Positions 40,001-50,511 of a stretch of 64,000 bases of DNA are shown one piece after another; the stretch's first letter is position 1; each line of letters begins with the position of its first letter. Position numbers and translations under genes: made by a program. The stretch is from the NCBI GenBank assembly GCA_031216445.1, contig CM062199.1:8398501-8462500 (forward strand), given 5' to 3'. The notes under the pieces were generated by a model. It saw nothing but the letters and a program-made list of their open reading frames with translations, made no database searches and was not told where the DNA came from. Origin of the DNA: Lateolabrax maculatus (taxonomy: Eukaryota; Chordata; Actinopteri; Acropomatiformes; Lateolabracidae).

Positions 40001-43000
40001 CAAATTCGCTGCAATGCTGACTTTGACACAACATGTGCAGCTCTTTTCATACATTCTTGGAGCAAGCCTCTAGGGGCAAAACCCCTGACTGTATCACTGA
40101 AGCTCATATAAGACATATAGTATTTAGACAACTTACTATGTAAGTAAAGGTTCCACAAATGGATAAACATCGCGGCTGATCATTTGGAACTAAAGCGTCC
40201 AATTTTGGTCTGGGTTTGTGTGCAAGTACGTAGGTTTTTAATATGTTCAATATGCTGAAGGATTTATGTTCTCAAAAGAGATTCAAAGGTTGATTCAAGT
40301 CAAGTAAATGTTATTTCACACAATTTGCCTCAGGGGCTTTACAATCTGTACAGCATATGACAACCTTGTGGTCAATAATGGTGTGTTTGTGTTTTTATAA
40401 CAAGCCAGGCACTATTTGTGCACCACGAGGACTCACACACACACACACATTGGTATTAGTATACTTATGAGGAATTTGAATTGACTTACATTCATTCACT
40501 GGAGCTTTAGGTCTAACCTAAACCATACAATACATAAAGTTTAAAAAAGTTTGACCGGGAACGGTAACTGGGAAGATTAACAATCTTTCCCTTTCCCTTG
40601 CATTCTCTCTGATTAGTTGTTGCAGTCATGGCTGTGTAGTATGAACATTTATTGTGTTGCTTGTTGAGTTTAATGTGCGATGAAAGTAAATGACAGAAAT
40701 GTTGCTTTACTCACTATGTCTGGAAGTCTACTACCTTTCTTCTATTTACATTATCAATCTCAAGCAGTTTCTACATAGAAAACCTATGACTGTGGACTAA
40801 TTATGGAATACAAGATGCTGTTAGCTGATCTGTAACCTGATTAACCTATCTCTTCCTCTTACTTTCTGTAGGCTAACAGTAGTAATGTTACCAGTGGGAT
40901 GGTCCAGAATGCAGTCGCCTTGCTGTGTAATCTTAGTGGAGACACTGTCTTGGACTTGGAGCCACTATACCAACAAGGTACAGTATGTCTGCATACAGTA
41001 TATATGGAAAGAAAGAATATTTAACTTTTCTCTGCTTTGAAAACAAACCGCCCATTCTTTTCTAGTTTTCTTGTTTTTTACTTACACTAGTACTGTTATT
41101 AGTGAGTGGGTAAAGTGTGTCCTAGAGGCCCATCTGTCATTGACCCGACTGCACAGTGTGTCGGTATCCTGTATCTACTCTGCTAGCATTAGTTATTGTC
41201 ATGTTACTTGTTGACATCTTGTTTTCCCCAGCTTGCTGTCCTGCTGCAGCATGATGCTTATTCGGGTCAACAACCATGGCTGTGTGTGTGTTTGTGGGTG
41301 TGGGTGTGTGTGTGGGTGTGAGGCACAGGCAATGTTTTTTTGTCCTTCAGCTATGGTGAAACTTCTCTTCTTGGAGTGAGGACATTTTTCAGAAGTAAGG
41401 CATTTTAAACACGTTTTAGCACCACGAGCTAGATTGGGATTAGTACTTTAATTAGAAAGAAGGAATAGTAAGGCGCACAAAGCTTAGACATGTAGAGATG
41501 CAGCCTAAATGTGGCATTACAGAATGAATTAAGCAAATTAAAGATGGTGGAAGAAAATATTTACAAACACTGCTGTGTGTGTGCGTGTCTGTGTTTATGC
41601 AAATGTTTAAGGACCCACAGTTCAACGCTGTAATTGCAGCTCTTAGTGGCAATAAAAATGCAACCCAATAATACTTTCTCAAATTTCTATTTAGGACTGT
41701 GTTCATTTCTCTCTCTTTCTGTCTGTCCCTTTCACTCATCATTTTGTGTCTCATTCTGTCTATCCACCCCTGCCTCCCCAAAACCACCACAATCACCCCT
41801 TCCTCTCCCTCTATTTCCATTGGGTCAGCAGTGCGGCAGTTCAGTAGTCAGCATCATTATCGTCCAATCAGCTCTCCTCTCAACAAGAAACTGTCAACCC
41901 AGCACTAATACTGGCCGGGCAATTAACGCTATCTCTCTCTCCTCTCCTCTCCTATCCTCTCCTATCCTCTCCTCTCCTCTCCTCTCCTCTCCTCTCTATT
42001 ACTCTGTTGCCCTTTGCTGTATTAACTTGTTCTCCTCCTTTTTTCCCTCCTTTTCCTCTTCTCCTACCATCCACTTTTCAATCTACTCAGCTTCGTCATC
42101 TTCTCTCCTTCCTTTCCCCTGTTCCCATTTTTACCTTCTCCCCTACCCTATTTTGGGCTCCTTTTCTATCTTCCCCTCTCCTCTTTCTCCCCTCTTTTAG
42201 TTGTGGTTCACTCCAGATCAGTGTGGCGATGGCAAGAAAGAAGGGAGAGGAGTAGAGAAGAGGAGAAGGGAGGAAGCGTGTATAATTGGCTTTTTAAGGT
42301 GTGACAGAGAGAAGAGGGGAAGGATGGTGTGTGAGGATGTATGCGTGTGTGTGTTTGTCTGTGTGAGTGTGTGTGTTGGGAGGCAATGAAATAGACAGTG
42401 AAGAAAAGCTAAATAGGGAGGTGTTTTTTGTGCTTGTGTGAATGTATTTGTGCTTATGCTTCTGTGTATTTGTGGGAGGGGGGCAGTGGATGCAGGAGCA
42501 CCCAGTATATATATGTGTGTCTGTGTGTGTGTGTAAGAGAGAGAGAGAGAAAGAGGAGATGAGGTTTATAATTGGGCAGATTTGCCTCCGACTGAGATAA
42601 TACCCCCTGGGGAATGAAGACAGAGGGAGCAAAGAGAGTGAAATGCTGAGATAGGAAGGGAGAACAGAACAACATAAAGAAAAAGAGGATGGCAAGAAAG
42701 CATGCAAGAGAAGAGAGGGAAAAGATGATAGAGCCAAGAAAGCAAAATGGGAGGTAAAAAGGGTAGCAGAGAGTTGGCAGAGAGGAAGAATGGGATACAC
42801 AGAGAGAGAATGTGGTGCATTTGGGTGAGGAGACAGGGAGGAGGGATGAGATGATAGAGGAGACAATTTGAGGTTGAAGTGAGTGACAATTTGATAGAGG
42901 GAGAGAGAGAGAGAAGCGGTTGGGGAAGAATAACTTGATGGGGGAGTAAGAGACGATTTCTAAACAAAGTTCTTATTATTTTATACGATTGTGGATGGCT

Positions 43001-46000
43001 CAGTTTTAATTTGGGAACATGCAGCAGACTAATGTAAAAAGTCTAGGCTGTAATCTGATTTTATTTAAGGATATGAAGCCTAGAGCTTCTCTACTGAGAG
43101 TGAATTTGAGACTCATTTTGTAGGCACATTGACAAGCAGACTGTGTGATTTGATAAGGAAATGCACACATCTAGAGCACGTAAAGTAGCAAAAATTCAGC
43201 CCAAAAAAATCTGAAGTATTCGCATCCTGAGCACCCTTAGGCTGAGGTGCTGACAAGGTGTCAGTTAGTTAAAGCATGCTTGTCCTTTAATTAATTAAAA
43301 AAATCTTCAGGGGCTTCATGTGTCTTCAGGATCCTTGAAGGTCTTTGAGGTTCCTCTCCGGGTTTGATCCACCAACAAACCTTTTGTGAGAAGCTCAGAG
43401 GAATGTTTTAGGTAATTGCCTCTGTGTCATTGTTATCTACATTCTGTGGAACTTGCATCTATAAATTGCCATTTAAAATTGGGTTCAGGTTATTTCCCCA
43501 AACGGTGTCTAAAGAATTCTATAATAGTTCTTCCACACTGTGTCCATATGTGTCCAATCAATAAGAATGCCCCCTGGCATAATTTATTCCACAAAGATCT
43601 GTCTTCAATATTAATGTCTTCATATTAGCAAGCACCCAAGAGGTCTTTGAAATGACAATTTTACATAAAGGCAATCAATAAGACAGTTTTGTTGTTCTGC
43701 AGTGTGTCGTGAGTTTATGCTGTGCATAGACTGCATTTATACCTGTGAATTTAGCATTGAAGTCCCTGGATACAAGTGAAAAGTTATTGATTCATAAAGA
43801 TTTGTAATATTAAGGTATTTTGATTTACAAATATCACCCCAGTGTGAATAAGTAATCATAATATGTTAGATATTTACATGTTTAAATATGTGGCAATGTG
43901 GTGATCATTCTCTAACCCTAAACCTGACCACAAACTTTACTTAACTTTAACTAATTAGTTTTAGTTGCCTAAACTAGACACTGACGTATCAGAGAAGGCT
44001 TATAAATCATCTTTGGAACAGTCATGTGAGACATTTTGGAAGGCATTGACAAGCATCCTATTTTGTTGTTGGGTATAAAGTCTATTTTTGGAGCGAGCTG
44101 GGTAGTTCTGTCTCGTTCTTTTCTGCATGAATGCTTAATAAGAGTGCACTACAGAATACGGATGTAGTGGCCACTCAAAAAAAAAGGTGCATAGACAATA
44201 TGTAATGAAATTAATAGGTCACAGGCTGAATCTGGCCCAGAACCTACAAGTTAAAGGTTAGGCCTGTAGGATCACACCAATATGAGGAATAAAACCATTT
44301 GAATTTCGGTATTCTGAAATCACAAAGCACACACATGATTTGACCACACCATGCTGCACACTATCCATGAAGAACACTAACCCAGATGTTGTATACATTA
44401 TAGGGAAAATAACATTATTGAAACCATGTACATCCTTTAATTGAACTTTGAATTGAATTTGAACTATTTAAATTGACTGAAACATTATCCATTAATCATA
44501 TGCTATCAGATTAGTGGAGGTTTTTCTGTCCCCAGAAAACTTTACTACTTTGCGTAGACAGTTATGCTCTGAGCCAACCATCCTGTTGATTCCCAATAGA
44601 ACCCATTTTACAGTGGTTTATAAATAGATGATACTGCAAAGCATTGTAAAATGTCTATTTTTAATCTAGTTAAAGTCCAAAAACTCGTAAATAGAACAGA
44701 GCACAATTCCTCCAGTCTCCAGCAAGTAACATGAGTATATATGTGACATTTTTTAAATTGACTTGTGAGCATCGACTGAATGAAGTTGCTTTCCCTCTGA
44801 TTGCACTTATAGTTATGTCATTGCCTCTTAAGTGTACAAACAAACACACACACAATCTAGAGATCCATACACATACATATCTGTCAGTCACAGTAATACT
44901 CATTATTACATTATGCACAACCACACATGCACAGAGCTCATACTGAGTGCTCTGCCATGACACCATACACATTTTACATAAACATGCAAAAACATCCATA
45001 GTAAAAGTCTGTGTGCGTGTGTATCTGATTTCTGATGTATATCTGACTGAATACCAGAAAGGAGCCAAACCAAAATAAGACTGGATCACACTGCACAAAC
45101 ATGAAGTATCTTTATGATACTCTTGTGATATTCCTGTTGAGACAAACACAGTGGCTGTTGAAATATATAATGAATCTGCACTGGTTACAAATGTGGTCCC
45201 TGTCCATGTATTCGTAATGACCAGAGCAAGAGTTGTGTCGTGTGCGCAACAACACTAAGTGCATATCCAACTGTACTTGCTATTTTAGTTCCGTCCTATG
45301 AATAAAATGGTCATTATGTTAGCTGCTCACATTACTCTTTTAAATATTTTTCATTGAACTATCTGAACTGTTTGTGCTCAGTTGTTCCCAGGAAGTATCT
45401 GTCTCCTACAGTCCTGATGATTTGTACAGCTTAATATGGAAAGCTGTGTAGACAGCATGATTTAATCAAGGGTACCCACTGAGGGTCAATCATGCAGAAA
45501 TGTGCAGTGCAATATTTAATGTACAAAACGTTTAAATTGGAAACTGCAGTTGGAAAATGTTTTATGGCTTTCAAACGACTAGGCTTTCAGTCAGCTGAGA
45601 ATAAATGATGCAAGAGGTTTAGAAGAATAAATGGCGGTAATAACTATCCATCATCTAAAATGCAGTACAGACTCATACATTACATTTTTATACTCGTACA
45701 TTTTTTGCCATAGACGCTATCCTTAGGTGTCTATTCTGATTAAAGTAATTTTGTTTATTCATATTGTTGAGCTTTAATCCATAACAACATTTGTTATCCA
45801 TTCCTGGTGAAATTCAGTCAATTCCAATCCAAAATGGTCCTCCGTTATATATATGTAGCAATTTTATCCCCTAAAAAAAAGTTTTGTGATCAGTTGTGTT
45901 GTGTTGTGTTTGGATGGAACAACTGGTCTAAATGCATTGACCAGGTCGACAGGTGGTTTGATGACCCACACTGGATGCATTTGGAAATAATGTTGGGTAT

Positions 46001-49000
46001 GCTTCAAATTCCCTTTCCAGTTTACAGCTTTCCACTTCCTTAACCCTGTTGTAACCCTTTGTAGCCCATTTAAAATCAATGCGTAATTGTGACCTTCCCA
46101 TATTAATTAGAGATATTTTACAGGATTCTGCTTTTTTGAAATACACATGTCATTTCAACCTAGTCATGGTAGAATGTGGATGTTTTTATAGAGTGGAAGC
46201 ATAAAAACCTACATATTGGCCCGTTTAATGCTGTTTTGTCAACATAGAACTGTAGCAGATTATTATAGCATTAACTCAGCCAGTTAGAAAATAAAGATTC
46301 CTAAAAAGGGAATTTTATATTCTAGCAGTCCATATGATCACTTGTTAGAAGCACACAAGCACTGCTCCGCTTTTTCTCACCATGCTGTCTTTCTCCATCA
46401 TATCATTGTTCTCCCGTCCCCGAACCTCTCAGATCTTAATTACAGAACCATCACTTGCATGGCACTCACCATAGCACATGACCACGGACACCCCCCAACC
46501 AACCCATTTTCACTCTACTCCCATCTGGTCACAATTACATAGCAGTGCTAAATTCTGTAGCTCACTAATTAAAATAACACACTTTGTATCTGTACAAATG
46601 TATTTGTGTTATATGTAAATGTATGTATGTTCTGGAGGCACGCATAGTGCACACTGTGGAAAAATGTTTTCCCTTTGGGGACAATGAAGTCTGTTTTTGT
46701 GCTATTCATCTATATTCCCATTATGAGATTATACTTTACATTTTTAGGTGCACAATCAAAGAGTATTTTTTGTTTTGATTAATTATGTAGCTATAATGCC
46801 TGGTTGATAGGTGGCTAAAATATCAGGACAGTTTGGAGAATTTGTTTGATTAATTTACATTTTTATTTTTCCTCTGTGGTTTGGTAAAGATGGTTTTGCA
46901 TAGTGATGGCACGACACAGAATGATATTATTAACATATACATGAGCAACATCTGAACAGGACTGCATTGTCGGATCACATTAACAGCAGAAGAGGTCTTT
47001 GTTTGACTTAACAGTCCAAAGTAGGGCAGTCTGTTTATTTAATTATGAGGTAACTTGACAAAATAACAGTATATCTCACTGACAGCAGGCTAGCTTAATA
47101 GCTTTCTAGTGTCTGCAGTGTTACATTTTCACTTACAAAAATAAACACTCACACAGCGTCTACATTCTAAATAAAGATCTATTGGAATAGAAAATACACC
47201 AGGTGTATTTTCCCCAGTGATTTAATTCATTTGTTATTTAACTGTTACTTTCTTGTGCACAGAAATGAAATGAAGTACAACTATAGACTTATTGATAGGC
47301 ACATTGAACATTTATTGGAACGCATGTGTCATGTCAACTTAGTCAGGGCAGAATATATCCAGCCTTCACTTACAGAGATGTGTTGTGAGCACCTCAGGGA
47401 CAGAAGCCTACAATAACTAACTACACAGATCGAGCTGCAAAATGCAGAGAATCTTCTGAGTCATGTTAAATTTAATGAGCAAAGAAACATGGTTTTGCAC
47501 TTTAGTAAGAGCTATTTATTCATGGCTTAGCAAGGGTGAGCAGCTTTACAACATGTTCTACATTGGACAGTTTTCTAGGGAGGGATAGAGTGAGGTGAGA
47601 GGGAAGAAAAGGAAATACGAAGAGAAGAACAGAATGTATTTTTAGATGAGCATCTAAATTGAGTTGTCTTTTGTTGATGCTGTTTGTGTTACCATTCTGT
47701 GGACTTGGGTGTGTTGATACTATCAGATTTTCACAGATGAATTCAACCCGCACAGCTTTGAGTTCTGTTTGAATAGTTTATTGTCACATTCAGCTATTTT
47801 TCTCTGCTGGGCAAATTGGTGATAATGAAATGCGAATCAACTTAAGAGGGAGAGTGTCCCTCGTCTTGTGCTGAAGCTATCGATCCACTGTGGAGTCGAA
47901 GCAGAGCCTGCAGCTGCACACATTTACTCAAGTCGGGCTCAGGTATACTGTTAATGTTTTATACTTCCGACATAGGTGTAGGAGAGAGAGGTGGGTGTGT
48001 TGGTTGTTTATAATGTAGAAGTAGGTTGGTTTGATTGGTCACAGTCTATGACGTGAGCTCGTATTAATGAATTAACAAGCTTGTGAGAAAACTGACATTT
48101 TTCTAAATTTGACATTTCGTAATGACAATGAAGAGACAGGCAGCTCAAGTGCTTCATGTTTTCCCACAGAATGTGTATGACATGACCATGTGGTTAGGGT
48201 CTGTTATGATGTTATCTGTGCAATGTTAAATGTACTTGGCTGTGTAGACTTTCACCAGAGTATAAAATGCCAAGTCATTGTATCCAAAAATCTGTAATTT
48301 TTGTAATCCAATTACTTTTCTTCGGCTGCACAGGCCTCATAGAGGTGGTGGTGAGAACCCTGTCAGAAGCTGCAGTAGTCCACCTGGATGAAGAGGGGCA
48401 TGCTGGGAGGAAGGTCAGCCATCTTGTGTTACAAGCCCTGCTAGAACTGCTTCACAACATCCTAAAACAAACATCTGCTGTTGTCCGCTCCGCATTGCAG
48501 GTATGAACACACAGCTAATGAGGACAAGAAACTCACTACCCTCTAACAACAGTCACCAAGCTGCCTTTGAGCAAGGCATAGAGCAGATCAGAAAATGAAG
48601 TGAAAAACATTTTAACCTCCAGCACCATCTTTTAGTTCTTAACTGTATTAGCACTGTAGTTCAAAGTATACCCTACCTCAGTGACAGAGATTATGGTCTG
48701 GTGCCTGCAGTCACTACTACAGTGACTACAGTTGGGCTTTGTAAGAAAAAAATATTGAGGCCCTTTGAGTAAAACACAAATGGATTAATTGTAATGTTAA
48801 TTTATTAAAAGTTAATGTGGATGTGATCTCAGCTCTGTGGCTGTCTTCATCTGTGGTTACAAACCAATATCCTTACAAACTTATAACTTCAATATTATAT
48901 ACTTCTAAAAGCAACTGTGTTGCTACAGTCCTTGTAAAGAAATCCTAAAACAGCCACAATTTTTTAAATATTTTTAAAATGATTGTAAGTCGTGTGGCAG

Positions 49001-50174
49001 TTGTTTTGCTGTATCATGTTACATTGGTCCTTATAGGCTGGTGTCTTTCCCACATTGATTCACCACTATTTACCAGTTTCATCTGTGTTGAGCACAGAAC
49101 CACAAAGTCAACTCCCTCAAAATGTGTGTGTGTGTTTGTGAGTGTCCATTGATGTGTGCAGAGGAAGATAGCAGGTTTTAGCAACTGCAATATTGCAGTT
49201 GTGGACTCAGGAGAAAGCGGATGAGGTCCCGAGTCCATGGGACACACACACATACACACACACACATACACACACTCTCTCTCATACTCACAGGCATACA
49301 CAGAGGGGCCTGTCTGGCTATGTCCCTGCGGCCTCATTATCACCACTGGCTTTGTCCTGAGCTTGCCTCCCTACACACACACACACTCACATACGCTCAC
49401 ATATACACATGCACACCAGCCCCCATCTCCCCATAGTGTGCACCCCAGCCCAACGCATACATATTAATGCCTGGACAGGGGGGTAGGGGGACTAAAAGGG
49501 AGGCAGGGTAAAAGACTGGGTGGAAGAGAGAAGGACAGAAGAGGGAGAGGGATGGATGGAGGGGAGGGATAGAAGGAGAGACAGAGATGGAAAAGGGAGC
49601 AAGCAGGATGTGCAGCGGAAATCAATTCTGCGAGAAATGCAAAGCTCATTAAAAAGAAAACTTCTGCCCAAACCAAATTCATTTGGGTAATAAGGTCTGA
49701 TAAGGACAGAGGACGTGACTAGACCACTCTCCCCAAACTATTACTCCATTGGTCAAGAGAGAGTAAGAGAGTAAGAGATTATAAATACCACAGAAGAAAA
49801 AGAGGAGAGAGAGAGAGCATAACAGAGAAGAAGTGACTTTGGGAAAGAGAGAGAGAAAATATGTGCAAGTATTAATCACATTATTCTACCGCTAATTGGC
49901 CTGAAGTTCCACTGTAGGCATGAACTGAACAGAAATAAGCCTTAATGAGCTGCAAAAATGACTTGATATGACAAATAAAGACAATTGTTCAGCCTGTGTT
50001 GTCCTGAACACATCTTGTGTTAAAGAAGGGTTAAAATAACAACGTATGCAGAAAACCTATTTCCTCTCTTAGTCTGTCAGTGTGTCTTTCTCTGTCTGTC
50101 TCAGTCTGTCAGAATCTGTCTTGGCAGGTCTCTGGATCCATCATTATTGACTGTCAAATCTCTATAAATGATTT

Positions 50175-50225
<51 letters not shown>

Positions 50226-50347
50226 ATAGAGCCAGAGGCTATCTTGTCCAGCAGTAGAGATGGATGCAGCAGAGAAGCTGCTCCTAGAAAACCGACCCCT
50301 GAGCCAACTCAGCATACACCTCATTCACATGGTGAGACTAACACTCA

Positions 50348-50379
<32 letters not shown>

Positions 50380-50467
50380 ATGTAAATGCCTTGCATGCAT
50401 ACATAAATATTTTCTGTTTGCTTCTGCATGCATGTTTGTGTACTGTATGTTTAAATGTATGCCTGAT

Positions 50468-50511
<44 letters not shown>

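Larger units (their letters stand above)
40978..48333 (+). other. ulk4 intron 15 (7.4 kb)
   Basis: It contains a TG-rich patch (41281-41317), a pyrimidine tract with a TCCTC pentamer array (41700-42200; array 41941-41996) and a purine tract (42540-42960). The remainder to 48333 is AT-rich with no recognisable element or exon. Confidence 0.7.

Noticed and set aside
41634..42200. 188-residue open frame, the longest or nearly longest on the + strand
   Set aside because: Its translation follows the pyrimidine-rich tract and TCCTC array and is Ser/Leu/Pro low complexity. No domain, start context or splice structure supports a gene.
42294..42866. 190-residue open frame on the minus strand
   Set aside because: A complement-strand reading of the purine-rich tract and TG repeats; composition artefact.
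45065..45081. 17-nt match to repeat family A (CCAAACCAAAATAAGAC)
   Set aside because: Homology does not extend into the flanks, so a third copy cannot be supported.
44670..45149. 159-residue minus-strand open frame
   Set aside because: Cys/Val-rich translation over TG/CA-rich intron sequence, with no similarity to any family I know and no splice or promoter support.
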